Positions 8,352 to 16,349 of a stretch of 64,000 bases of DNA are shown here, piece after piece. The stretch spans positions 3,459,501 to 3,523,500 of the forward strand of contig NZ_CP075529.1 in the NCBI RefSeq assembly GCF_025809055.1. The letters run 5' to 3'. The notes beneath the pieces were generated by a model. That model was not told the origin of the DNA, ran no database searches, and worked only from the letters and a program-made list of their open reading frames with translations. Both the position numbers and the translations under genes were made by a program. The first letter of the stretch is position 1, and each line of letters begins with the position of its first letter. Source of the stretch: Devosia sp. (GTDB taxonomy: Bacteria > Pseudomonadota > Alphaproteobacteria > Rhizobiales > Devosiaceae).

Positions 8352-10052
8352 GTGATCCGCTTTACCAACCGCCTGGCGCTTGCCGCAGTTCTTGCCATGA
8401 CTATGATTGCGCCCGGACTGGCCCAATCCGGCACGCTCGATCTGATGGGGCTGTTCAGGCCCAGCGTCACCGGCAACTACATGGCCGGCCAGCAGGCGCT
8501 CAAGGAATTGCGGACCAAGGAAGCGGCCAATTACCTTTCATCCGCCGCCCGCGCCGATTGGGAAAATCCCATCATGGTGGAACGGGCCTTCGTCGCCCTG
8601 GCCGCCGACGGACAGATCGGCGAGTCGGCGACCATGGCCCGCCATCTCCTCGAGCTCGAGCCGAACAATGAGCTGGCCCAGCTCGTCATTGCCACCGAAG
8701 CCTTCAAGGAGCGCCGCTACGGCGCGGCCGAGCGTATCCTCAAGACTTTCTCGCAGGACACGTTCAGCGGCATCACCGCCAGCATCCTGCATGCCTGGGC
8801 ATTGGTCGGCGACAAGCGCGTCACCGAAGCCAATCGCCTGCTCGACAAGCTCAGCCAGTCCGGCCTCGAAGACTTCCTGGTCTTCCACCGCGCCCTGATG
8901 GCCGAATCCTCCGGCCAGACCGAGCGCGCCATCGAACTGGCAGCCCAGGCCTTCGAGACCGAGCCCTATGTCACCCGCATCGTGGAAGTCTATGCGCGCC
9001 TGCTCGCCAATGCCGGGCGGTTCGATGAAGCCATGGACGTCATTGCCAGCTTTGAAGCGCGCGGCGTGGCCCATCCGGTGATTGCGCTGGTCAAGGCGGA
9101 GATCGAGGCCGGTCGGCGGCCCGGCATGTTCACCACCAGCCCCCAGGTCGGCGCTGCCGAAATGTTCCACGGCATCGGCGTGGCGCTGTCGCGTGATGGC
9201 ACGGCCGACCTCTCGCTCGTCTTTCTGCGCCTGGGCACCTATCTCGACCCCTCGGCCGATGTCGTCTCGCTGGCCATCGGCCAATTGCTCGACCTCAATG
9301 GACAGCACGAGGCCGCCAATGCCGTCTATGATGGCATCAAGGCGTCCTCGCCGATGAAGCCGACAGCCGTTGTGCGGATCGCGCAGAATCTCGATTCCAT
9401 GGGCGATCGCGAGGCCGCACTGCGCCGCCTGCGCAATATCGTCGCCACCACGCCCAATGACCTCGACGCGGTTTCCGTTCTCGGCGACCTATTGCGCTAT
9501 GACGAGCAATATCTCGAATCCGCCGATGCCTATACCAAGGCGCTGGAGATTTCCGGCGGCGAGGCACCCGCCGATTGGCGCTTCTATTATGTCCGCGGCA
9601 TTTCCTATGAACGCGCCCAGGAATGGCCCAAGGCCGAGGCCGATTTCCTGCGCGCCCTCGAGCTCAATCCGAACCAGCCGCAGGTGCTGAACTATCTTGG
9701 CTATAGCTGGATCGACATGGACATGCATCTCGAGCGCGCCCTCGGCATGATCGAGAAGGCCGTCGAAGCGCAGCCGCAGGATGGCTACATCATCGATTCC
9801 CTGGGCTGGGCCTTCTACAAGCTGGGCCGGATCGACGAAGCGGTGGCCACGCTGGAGCGCGCCGTGCTGCTCCTGCCCAATGATCCCGAGATCAATGACC
9901 ATCTGGGCGACGCATATTGGGTTGCCGGACGGCGCCTCGAAGCCAATTTCCAGTGGAACGTGGCAAGGTCCGTTGATCCTGTGGGCAATGTTGCCGAGCG
10001 GGTTGCTCCCAAGCTGATCGAAGGCCTCACGCCGCAGAACCGCACCGAATAG
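8352..10052 (+). CDS. Secreted tetratricopeptide-repeat protein
   Basis: About 566 residues with an N-terminal signal peptide (RFTNRLALAAVLAMTMIAPG, cleavage after GLAQ) followed by TPR helices through most of the length. The clearest units are near the C-terminus (ADFLRALELNPNQPQVLNYL; AFYKLGRIDEAVATLERAV). This is the TPR protein commonly found just before ispE in this order, and its role is not established; envelope assembly is a guess. I chose the GTG at 8352 because it places the signal peptide at the N-terminus; an ATG at 8307 in frame adds 15 residues. ispE starts 6 bases after its stop codon, so the two are co-transcribed. Confidence 0.85.
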   Translation: MIRFTNRLALAAVLAMTMIAPGLAQSGTLDLMGLFRPSVTGNYMAGQQALKELRTKEAANYLSSAARADWENPIMVERAFVALAADGQIGESATMARHLLELEPNNELAQLVIATEAFKERRYGAAERILKTFSQDTFSGITASILHAWALVGDKRVTEANRLLDKLSQSGLEDFLVFHRALMAESSGQTERAIELAAQAFETEPYVTRIVEVYARLLANAGRFDEAMDVIASFEARGVAHPVIALVKAEIEAGRRPGMFTTSPQVGAAEMFHGIGVALSRDGTADLSLVFLRLGTYLDPSADVVSLAIGQLLDLNGQHEAANAVYDGIKASSPMKPTAVVRIAQNLDSMGDREAALRRLRNIVATTPNDLDAVSVLGDLLRYDEQYLESADAYTKALEISGGEAPADWRFYYVRGISYERAQEWPKAEADFLRALELNPNQPQVLNYLGYSWIDMDMHLERALGMIEKAVEAQPQDGYIIDSLGWAFYKLGRIDEAVATLERAVLLLPNDPEINDHLGDAYWVAGRRLEANFQWNVARSVDPVGNVAERVAPKLIEGLTPQNRTE

Positions 10053-10057
10053 CCACC

Positions 10058-10939
10058 ATGGCCAGCCCAGTCACGGTCGCGGCACCGGCCAAGATCAACC
10101 TTGCGCTGCATGTCACGCGACGCCGCGAAGATGGCTATCACGACCTCGAAAGCCTCGTGGTCTTTGCCGACCTTGCCGATGAATTGGTCGCCGAGGTGGC
10201 CGAGGCGGATTCCCTCGTCGTCGAAGGGCCCTTCGCCCATGGCATCAGCGCCGGCCCGACCAATCTGGTGCTGCGCGCCGTTGCGGCATTTCGTGATCGC
10301 TGGCCGGAGATCGCGCCGCCCGGCCTGGCGCTGCGCCTGACCAAGTCCCTCCCGGTTTCGGCCGGCATCGGCGGTGGATCGGCGGATGCCGCAGCGGCCC
10401 TGCGGATCATGGCGGCGCTGTCCGGCGCCCCCGTGCCGGTGAGTGAGCTCATCGATCTCAGCACCACGGTTGGTGCCGACGTGCCGTCCTGCCTCCTGTC
10501 CCGCCCGCTCGTGGCGCGCGGGGTCGGAGAAATCCTCTCGCCGCTGCCCGAGTTTCCGGCACTCTTCATTGTTCTCGTCAATCCGCTGATCCCGGTCGTC
10601 ACCGCAGACGTGTTTCGAAGGCTGCGGGCGCATGACAACTACCCCTTGCCCGCTCTGCCCAGCCCGCTCACCCGCCCGGCGCAACTCGGCCTCTGGCTGT
10701 CCGAAACCCGCAATGACCTGCAGCCGCCGGCCGTCAAACTGGTGCCCGAAATCGGTGTTCTGATCGAGGAAATGGCGGAGCGTCCCGGCTGTATGCTGGG
10801 TCGCATGTCGGGGTCCGGCGCCACGGTGTTCGGCCTGTTCGGTTCGGAAGCTCAGGCCCACGACGCGGCGAGCGAAATGCGGCGCCTGCACCCGCATTAT
10901 TGGGTCGGTACCGCGCCTCTATTGGGCGTTGAGACCTGA
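10058..10939 (+). CDS. ispE: 4-diphosphocytidyl-2-C-methyl-D-erythritol kinase
   Basis: GHMP-family kinase of the MEP isoprenoid pathway (EC 2.7.1.148), phosphorylating the 2-OH of CDP-ME with ATP. 293 residues, normal for the family. Motif 1 is AAPAKINLALHV at residues 8-19. The ATP-binding glycine loop is LPVSAGIGGGSADAAAAL (about 102-119), and motif 3 is MSGSGATVFGLF near residue 250. It follows the TPR gene by 6 bases. Another MEP-pathway gene, ispH, lies 16 kb away in the window, and the polyprenyl synthase downstream uses the products. Confidence 0.96.
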   Translation: MASPVTVAAPAKINLALHVTRRREDGYHDLESLVVFADLADELVAEVAEADSLVVEGPFAHGISAGPTNLVLRAVAAFRDRWPEIAPPGLALRLTKSLPVSAGIGGGSADAAAALRIMAALSGAPVPVSELIDLSTTVGADVPSCLLSRPLVARGVGEILSPLPEFPALFIVLVNPLIPVVTADVFRRLRAHDNYPLPALPSPLTRPAQLGLWLSETRNDLQPPAVKLVPEIGVLIEEMAERPGCMLGRMSGSGATVFGLFGSEAQAHDAASEMRRLHPHYWVGTAPLLGVET

Positions 10940-10960
10940 CAATCCGACAAGGAGATTTTC

Positions 10961-11407
10961 ATGACCGTCAAGCGCATGGACAATGTCGGCATCGTCGTCG
11001 AAGACTTCGGACCCGTAATCGAATTCTTCGAGGCTCTGGGCCTTGAGTTGGAAGGCCGGGCGATGGTTGAGGGCGAGTGGGCTGGCCAGGTCACCGGGCT
11101 CGGAGACCAGAAGGTCGAGATCGCCATGATGCGTACGCCTGACGGTCACAGCCGCCTCGAACTCTCGCGCTTTCTTGAGCCAGCCGTCATCGCCGATCAT
11201 CGCCGCGCGCCGGTCAATGCCCTGGGCTACCTTCGCGTCATGTTCACGGTGGAAGACCTGGATGCCACGCTGACCCGGCTCAAGCCCCATGGAGCCCAGC
11301 TGGTCGGAGACGTCGTCAACTACCAGAACGCCTATCGCCTCTGCTACATCCGTGGTCCCGAGGGTCTGCTGATCGGGCTGGCCGAGGAAGTCAGTTCACT
11401 GAACTGA
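10961..11407 (+). CDS. VOC (glyoxalase/bleomycin resistance fold) protein
   Basis: Small cytoplasmic protein of 148 residues with two beta-alpha-beta-beta-beta modules: MDNVGIVVEDFGPVIEFFEA at the N-terminus and a second module from about residue 85 (YLRVMFTVEDLDATLTRL). It ends with YIRGPEGLLIGLAEE, typical of VOC dioxygenase/lyase-like members. The first metal ligand, usually His or Gln in HVGLVV-type starts, is Asn here (DNVGIV), so metal binding may be altered. An AAGGAG ribosome site precedes the ATG, and the gene could be co-transcribed with ispE (21 bases apart). The substrate is unknown. Confidence 0.85.
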   Translation: MTVKRMDNVGIVVEDFGPVIEFFEALGLELEGRAMVEGEWAGQVTGLGDQKVEIAMMRTPDGHSRLELSRFLEPAVIADHRRAPVNALGYLRVMFTVEDLDATLTRLKPHGAQLVGDVVNYQNAYRLCYIRGPEGLLIGLAEEVSSLN

Positions 11408-11711
11408 AACGTCCCAAACTGTCACCTCTGCCGGACTGAAACTGTCCCCGCGCAAGATGTCATCCCGGCGCGGGCCGGGATCCATCTCCGAATCTCAGAA
11501 CCGCCCCCGGCCGCAAGTTCCCATGCTCTGTCGCCTCTTTACCTCCCCCACGAAAGGGGGAGGTAGCGACGCTAGGCCCGAATGGGCCATAGCAAAGCTA
11601 GGTGGGGGTGTTTCCGGCCCAAGTCCTGCGCAACTACTGCCAACACATGCTCCCCTTCGCCACGAGCAAAGGAAGAGTTGTCGGCCCTGGGCTCACTCAA
11701 ACTTGAAAGAC
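11408..11711. repeat. Intergenic stretch with family A repeat copy 2
   Basis: This 304-base stretch between convergent genes carries the family A repeat at about 11541-11620: CCTCCCCCACGAAAGGGGG stem, GGCCC/GGGCC hairpin and CTAGGTGGGGGTGTTTCC tail, nearly identical to the copy at 3410. I see no coding or RNA gene in the rest. Confidence 0.75.
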
Positions 11712-12725
11712 TCAGCTCGCCCGGCCGACGCTGTGCTCAACCACATCGGCCAAAATGGTCTTCATCTCGCTGTCCGGCAGGCCGGCCAGCGCCGCAATGG
11801 CAGCAGCCGCGTGTTCATGGGCCTTGGCCAGGGTGCGATTGAGCGTGTCGTACTTGCCAAAAATGGCGACCACCTGATGCACTTCGAGGTCCGTCGCGTC
11901 CGCCTTGCCCAGCGCGGCGGCGATGATGGCCTTTTCGCTGTCGCTGGCAGCTTGCAGCGCCAGGATGACCGGTAGGGTCATCTTGCCCTCGCGCAGGTCG
12001 TCGCCGACATTCTTGCCCAGGGTGCCGGACTGCCCGCCATAGTCGAGTGCGTCGTCCACCAGCTGGAAGGCGTTGCCCAACTCGAGCCCGTAGCGGCCGA
12101 GCGCATCGCAACCGGAGGCGTCAGCACCGCCCGACATCGCGCCGACCCGGCAGGCTGCCTCGAACAGCACAGCAGTCTTGGCGCGGATCACTTCCGCATA
12201 ATCCTCGGCGCTGGTGTTAAGGTCACCGGTCTTGGCCAGTTGGAACACCTCGCCTTCGGCCATGACCGCCGATGCTGAGGACAGCACGCCCAGCGCCGCG
12301 ACATTTCCGGTTTCCACCATCATCATGAAGGCCTGGCCGAGCAGGAAATCGCCCACCAGGATGGACGCCTTGTTGCCCCAGACCATGCGCGCCGCCGGCT
12401 TGCCGCGCCGCATGTCGCTCTCGTCGACCACGTCGTCATGCAGCAGTGTCGCATTGTGCATGAACTCCACCGCGGCGGCGAAGTTGACGGCATGGCCCTG
12501 ACTCTGGCCGAAAAGCTGGGCCGCAGCCACCGTCAGCATCGGCCGCAGGCGCTTGCCGCCGCTGTCGATCAGGTAGCGCGCCAGCTCGGGCACCATGTCC
12601 ACATGCGAGCGGGCCCGGTCAAGGATCAGCGCATTGACGCGCGCCATGTCTTCGGCCGTTGCGGCCATGAGCCGTTCAACCGGGTTGACCGAGGGTGCTG
12701 GCTTTATCTGGTGCAGAACTGACAC
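11712..12725 (-). CDS. Long-chain all-trans polyprenyl diphosphate synthase
   Basis: Prenyltransferase of 337 residues that builds the side chain of ubiquinone from IPP. The chain length is probably C40-C50, and the decaprenyl (C50) product is usual in this order. First aspartate-rich motif is LLHDDVVDESDMRRGKP (about residues 95-111) and the second is LVDDALDYGG (about 220). GGKRLRPML near residue 56 is the IPP-binding segment. It is divergent from the methyltransferase gene, with about 95 bases between the starts. I leave the symbol blank because the chain length, and so the name, cannot be read directly. Confidence 0.92.
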   Translation of the reverse strand: MSVLHQIKPAPSVNPVERLMAATAEDMARVNALILDRARSHVDMVPELARYLIDSGGKRLRPMLTVAAAQLFGQSQGHAVNFAAAVEFMHNATLLHDDVVDESDMRRGKPAARMVWGNKASILVGDFLLGQAFMMMVETGNVAALGVLSSASAVMAEGEVFQLAKTGDLNTSAEDYAEVIRAKTAVLFEAACRVGAMSGGADASGCDALGRYGLELGNAFQLVDDALDYGGQSGTLGKNVGDDLREGKMTLPVILALQAASDSEKAIIAAALGKADATDLEVHQVVAIFGKYDTLNRTLAKAHEHAAAAIAALAGLPDSEMKTILADVVEHSVGRAS

Positions 12726-12820
12726 CGCAATATTCGTCCTTGTTGCCCAGTCGGCAAATCGGGTTGAGGCCGGCGCGCCGCACCATATAGGATCGCGCGA
12801 AACCAGCCTTTGGGAGTGCG

Positions 12821-13606
12821 ATGTCCCTAGACCAGCCGACCCAGTTTGTAAAACATCAAACGATCTCGCGCGACGCCTTTTTGGGCGGACGCCTTCGACT
12901 GTCGCAACCGCGCAACGGGTTCCGGGCCGGACAGGACAGCGTGTTGCTCGGCGCGGCCGTGCCGAAGGGTACGGATCGCCTGCTCGATCTCGGCGCCGGC
13001 GTGGGGACTGCGGGGCTCGTCGCGCTGGAACTGGGGCTCGCGGCAGGTGTCGATCTGGCCGAGCGCGACCGGCCGACGCTGGCTTTGGCCGAGACCAATG
13101 TCGCCGACAACGGGTTTTCCGGCCGCGCGCATGTGCTGTCCGTCGATATCGGCGCCCCCGCCGGGGAGCGGCGTGCCGCCGGCCTCCTCGACAATGGCTA
13201 TGATTGTGTCATCGCCAATCCACCGTACTTTCGGGAAGGGCAGGGCACTTTGGCGCCGCAAGAGGCCCGGGCCGGGGCCCGCCACATGCAGGCGGAGGGA
13301 CTGGCACTCTGGACGCGCCGCGCCGCCGGCTGCGCCGCCGCCTCGGGTCAGGTAATCTTCATCTATCCCGCCGAAGGGCTCGCAGCGCTGCTCTCGGCCA
13401 TGCAGAACCGTTTCGGTGCCCTCACCATCCTGCCGCTGGCCAGCCGCCCCGGCCAGGCGGCGAACCGCATCCTAATGCGCGGCATCAAGGGTGCGCGTTC
13501 GCCGCTGACGCTTTTGGCCCCGCGCGCCCTGCATGGCGATGACGGCCATGGCTTTGCCCCCGAATTCGACGCGATTTTTCGCGGCAAGGCGGCACTCGAC
13601 TGGTAA
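12821..13606 (+). CDS. tRNA1(Val) (adenine-37-N6)-methyltransferase-like protein
   Basis: SAM-dependent class I methyltransferase of 261 residues, of the TrmN6/YfiC group. LLDLGAGVGTAGLVAL (about residues 52-67) is motif I, and NPPYF (about 130) is the N6-adenine motif IV. The N-terminal FLGGRLRLSQPRNGFRAGQD is usual for the family. It sits between the polyprenyl synthase and glyQ, as in many Hyphomicrobiales. The tRNA target is inferred from family; other small-molecule or protein methyltransferases share NPPY. Confidence 0.85.
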   Translation: MSLDQPTQFVKHQTISRDAFLGGRLRLSQPRNGFRAGQDSVLLGAAVPKGTDRLLDLGAGVGTAGLVALELGLAAGVDLAERDRPTLALAETNVADNGFSGRAHVLSVDIGAPAGERRAAGLLDNGYDCVIANPPYFREGQGTLAPQEARAGARHMQAEGLALWTRRAAGCAAASGQVIFIYPAEGLAALLSAMQNRFGALTILPLASRPGQAANRILMRGIKGARSPLTLLAPRALHGDDGHGFAPEFDAIFRGKAALDW

Positions 13607-13670
13607 TTCGTCCGCCCCTTGGCTAAATCTGCCATCGACCTCGTTCGTCCAACCGCCAGACCGGACCGCC

Positions 13671-13904
13671 ATGCTGCTGCGCATCCTGCTTTTCGTCGGC
13701 CTTGCCGTGCTCATCTATTTCGGTGTCCGCCGCATCTGGCTCGACTGGTCCGGAAAATTCAAGTCCGATGACGAACAGGCCCGCATCGCCCGGCGCGAGC
13801 GTGATCTGGCCGAACGCCAGCGTCCCGACGTCATCGATCTCAAGCAGGACAAGGACGGCACCTATCGTCCGCGCGACAAGAACGAAGGCGACAACCGGCA
13901 TTGA
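13671..13904 (+). CDS. Small single-helix membrane protein
   Basis: 77 residues: one N-terminal membrane helix (LLRILLFVGLAVLIYFGVRR) followed by a charged cytoplasmic tail rich in Asp, Arg and Lys (ARIARRERDLAERQRPDVID). The frame is open upstream to 13533, but that part overlaps the methyltransferase, and the ATG at 13671 starts the helix. I do not recognise a named family. The position between methyltransferase and glyQ, in the same direction, suggests co-transcription. Confidence 0.7.
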   Translation: MLLRILLFVGLAVLIYFGVRRIWLDWSGKFKSDDEQARIARRERDLAERQRPDVIDLKQDKDGTYRPRDKNEGDNRH

Positions 13905-13959
13905 CCGTGGCCCATGGCCAAACTAGTGGTTTGTCCCGCACGTTTGCAGGACCGACGAC

Positions 13960-14883
13960 ATGACCTCTCGCCCCGACCACATGGACCCGAAGAACTCGTT
14001 CCAGGGTCTCATTCTGACTCTGCAGAACTATTGGGCCGAGCAGGGCTGCGTCATCCTGCAGCCCTTTGACATGCAGATGGGCGCCGGCACCTTCCACACG
14101 GCCACCACCCTGCGGGCCCTGGGCCCGAAATCCTGGAATGCCGCCTATGTGCAGCCCAGCCGCCGTCCCAAGGATGGGCGCTATGGCGAAAACCCCAACC
14201 GGCTCCAGCACTATTACCAGTTCCAGGTCATCCTGAAGCCCTCTCCGGACAATATCCAGCAGCTCTATCTCGACTCGCTCTCCGCCATCGGCCTCGACCG
14301 CTCCGTCCACGACATCCGCTTTGTCGAAGACGACTGGGAAAGTCCGACGCTCGGCGCCTGGGGGCTGGGCTGGGAATGCTGGTGCGACGGCATGGAAGTC
14401 AGCCAGTTCACCTATTTCCAGCAGGTCGCCGGTTTCGAATGCGCGCCCGTTCCGGGTGAAATCACCTATGGCCTCGAACGCCTCGCCATGTATGTGCAAG
14501 GGGTCGAGAACGTCTATGACCTCAATTTCAACGGCCGCCAGGGCGATGAAAAGGTCACCTATGGCGACGTCTTCCTGCAGAACGAGCAGGAGAGCAGCAA
14601 GTACAATTTCGAGGCTGCTGACACGGAAATCCTGTTCCGCCACTTCGCCGATGCCGAAAAGGAATGCCGCGCCATCCTGGCCAAGGGCGCCGATGGCAAT
14701 CGGCAGACCATGGCCATCCCCGCCTATGAGCAGGTGGTCAAGGCCTCGCATAATTTCAACATGCTCGACGCGCGCGGCGTCATCTCGGTGACCGAGCGGC
14801 AGAGCTATATCCTGCGCATTCGCGAATTGGCAAAGGCCTGCGGCGAGGCCTGGCTGCAAACCGCCGGTGGTGGCGCGGACTGA
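13960..14883 (+). CDS. glyQ: Glycine-tRNA ligase alpha subunit
   Basis: Catalytic subunit of the heterotetrameric bacterial glycyl-tRNA synthetase (EC 6.1.1.14). 307 residues, near the usual 290-310. The class II core is clear: FQGLILTLQNYWAEQGCVIL at the N-terminus, MGAGTFHTATTLRALGP, AYVQPSRRPKDGRYGENPNR (motif 2 region), and EITYGLERLAMYVQGV near residue 170. Its partner glyS is normally the next or next-but-one gene; here it is about 15 kb away on the other strand (29742-31766). The DNA after glyQ instead holds a convergent rnk-like gene. Confidence 0.97.
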   Translation: MTSRPDHMDPKNSFQGLILTLQNYWAEQGCVILQPFDMQMGAGTFHTATTLRALGPKSWNAAYVQPSRRPKDGRYGENPNRLQHYYQFQVILKPSPDNIQQLYLDSLSAIGLDRSVHDIRFVEDDWESPTLGAWGLGWECWCDGMEVSQFTYFQQVAGFECAPVPGEITYGLERLAMYVQGVENVYDLNFNGRQGDEKVTYGDVFLQNEQESSKYNFEAADTEILFRHFADAEKECRAILAKGADGNRQTMAIPAYEQVVKASHNFNMLDARGVISVTERQSYILRIRELAKACGEAWLQTAGGGAD

Positions 14884-14898
14884 TCCGCGCCATCAGGT

Positions 14899-15306
14899 TC
14901 AGGCCGCCACGGGCGCCTCGACAGACTCGATCGTCAGCTTGTGCCGCTTGTCGGCGCGGTCGCGCCAGGTGATCGACTGGCCGGCCTTGAGGCCGATCAG
15001 CGCCACCCCGATCGGGGTCATCACCGAAATGCGCCCCTTTTCGATATCGGCATCCACCGGATAGACCAGCGTCACCGTCTGCGCCTGGCCGGCATTGGTC
15101 TGGTAGGTGACGCGCGAACCCATGCGCACCACGCCCTCGGCCAGCTTGCCGTCGGCCACAACCTTGGCGCGGTCCAACTCGGTCAGCAGCACCTCGGCGA
15201 GGTCCGGGTTGCGGTCGAGGCCGGCTTCGCCCAGCGCATAGAGCTTGGCGTGATCGGTCTTGCCCAGGGTGAGCGGCGGGGTGAGGTCGCGTCTGATTTC
15301 AGACAT
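14899..15306 (-). CDS. rnk: Rnk-type nucleoside diphosphate kinase regulator (GreA/GreB C-terminal domain)
   Basis: 135 residues, with a short N-terminal segment and a C-terminal FKBP-like GreA/GreB domain (RMGSRVTYQTNAGQAQTVTL; ISVMTPIGVALIGLKAGQSI; ITWRDRADKRHKLTIESV). It lacks the long N-terminal coiled coil of GreA, which fits the Rnk group that binds RNA polymerase. I chose the ATG at 15306 over a start nine residues upstream because family members begin MSE. It is convergent with glyQ (about 15 bases apart). A probable short leader ORF and a structured region lie upstream at 15387-15501. Confidence 0.85.
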   Translation of the reverse strand: MSEIRRDLTPPLTLGKTDHAKLYALGEAGLDRNPDLAEVLLTELDRAKVVADGKLAEGVVRMGSRVTYQTNAGQAQTVTLVYPVDADIEKGRISVMTPIGVALIGLKAGQSITWRDRADKRHKLTIESVEAPVAA

Positions 15307-15386
15307 CTTGTTTTTCCTTGCGATTGGGCCCAAAGCACGCCGAAAGGCTGCCGCGAGGCCGGTAAGTAGGTATGAGGGAGAACATG

Positions 15387-15435
15387 CGCCGGGGTCGCGA
15401 TGCGACCAGTCTGGAGCCCTAAACAGGCTCCGGCG
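15387..15435 (-). ncRNA. Predicted three-way-junction structure in the leader of rnk
   Basis: Two perfect 6-bp hairpins (15393-15398 with 15402-15407, GGTCGC/GCGACC; 15413-15418 with 15426-15431, GGAGCC/GGCTCC) are enclosed by CGCC/GGCG at 15387-15390 and 15432-15435. There is no U-run, so it is not a simple terminator. On the minus strand it lies between a short ORF and rnk. The strand is inferred from the promoter-like sequence upstream. Confidence 0.4.
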
Positions 15436-15444
15436 TGAGCGTGC

Positions 15445-15501
15445 CTAGGGCTTCTGGCCTTCGAGGTCGAAGTGGTGGCGATGGCTCGTTTGCGTGTTCA
15501 T
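15445..15501 (-). CDS. Putative 18-residue leader peptide upstream of rnk
   Basis: ATG to TAG encodes MNTQTSHRHHFDLEGQKP, with three His in four positions. Just upstream on the minus strand is CTTGACT (-35 element at 15531-15536), then 16 bases, then TAGCTT (15509-15514). This would start transcription within a few bases of the ATG, so the message would be leaderless or nearly so. Leaderless attenuator peptides are known in this order (the trp leader of Sinorhizobium). No ribosome site is seen. Whether it is translated is not shown by sequence alone. Confidence 0.4.
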   Translation of the reverse strand: MNTQTSHRHHFDLEGQKP

Positions 15502-15508
15502 GCCATAA

Positions 15509-15536
15509 AAGCTAGGCGATGGCCCGCAGAAGTCAA
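15509..15536 (-). promoter_or_regulatory. Candidate promoter for the leader ORF / rnk
   Basis: On the minus strand, TTGACT (preceded by C) and TAGCTT are separated by 16 bases. The -35 fits the alphaproteobacterial housekeeping consensus well and the -10 is weak. Confidence 0.4.
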
Positions 15537-15614
15537 GCCCGCCCCATTCGCGCATTGCCAATTCGGGTCCGAACTGCCAGTCTCCGCCGCACTTGCGTCA
15601 GGGAGAAACCGCAG

Positions 15615-16169
15615 ATGGAATGGGTCATTCTAGCGCTGGTCGTCGGCGTCGTCGGCTATGCGATCATCATCTACAACAGCCTCGTTTCCAACCGGCAGAT
15701 GGTGCGCGAAGGCTGGTCGGGCATCGACGTGCAGCTCAAGCGCCGCACCGATCTCATTCCCAACCTGATGGAGACCGTGAAGGGCTATATGGCCCATGAG
15801 CGTGAGACGCTCGACGCCGTGGTCAACGCCCGCGCCAAGGCCACGAGCGCAGCAGCCGCCGGGCCCGAAGCCCGCGCCAAGGCCGAAGGCGAGCTGTCCG
15901 CCGCCCTGGGCCGCCTGCTGGCCATTGCCGAGGCCTATCCCGACCTCAAGGCCAACACCACCTTTCTCGAATTCCAGAATGCCCTGCAAAGCGTCGAGGA
16001 CGAAATCCAGATGGCCCGCCGCTACTACAATGGCGCCGTGCGCAATCTCAACATTCAGGTCGAGAGCTTCCCGTCCAACCTGGTTGCCAATGCCTTCAAG
16101 TTCACCCAGGAAGAATATTTCGAACTGGAGAACGAGGCCGAGCGCGCGGTGCCGCAGGTCAAGTTCTAG
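15615..16169 (+). CDS. lemA: LemA family protein
   Basis: 184 residues: an N-terminal membrane helix (WVILALVVGVVGYAIIIYN) leads into a helical bundle with the family signature VREGWSGIDVQLKRRTDLIPNL split over residues 30-52. YPDLKAN and the C-terminal NLIVANAF-like SFPSNLVANAFKF also match. The start at 15615 has an AGGGAGA ribosome site; 32 extra upstream residues in frame are not supported. It is followed by a DUF2207 membrane protein, the usual LemA partner in bacteria. The molecular role is unknown; an envelope function is likely. Confidence 0.93.
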   Translation: MEWVILALVVGVVGYAIIIYNSLVSNRQMVREGWSGIDVQLKRRTDLIPNLMETVKGYMAHERETLDAVVNARAKATSAAAAGPEARAKAEGELSAALGRLLAIAEAYPDLKANTTFLEFQNALQSVEDEIQMARRYYNGAVRNLNIQVESFPSNLVANAFKFTQEEYFELENEAERAVPQVKF

Positions 16170-16259
16170 GTCCATCAATAGTCTTCCGGGCCAAACGCTG
16201 TCCGTCCCGCCCCAATCGGGGCGAGCCCGTCGATGGCTCACTGAGAATGCCGCAAATGC

Positions 16260-16306
16260 GATCTGTTCCTCCCCCTTCTTTAGGGGGAGGCTAGGTGGGG
16301 GTCCCT
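16260..16306. repeat. Shortened family A repeat (copy 3)
   Basis: CCTCCCCCTTCTTTAGGGGG followed by AGGCTAGGTGGGGGT keeps the outer parts of the family A element but lacks the central GGCCC hairpin seen at 3410 and 11541. It lies between lemA and the DUF2207 gene. Confidence 0.75.
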
Positions 16307-16349
16307 GTGTATTAGGCGGGCCCCAAGGCACAAAGGCGAAGGAATAGAT

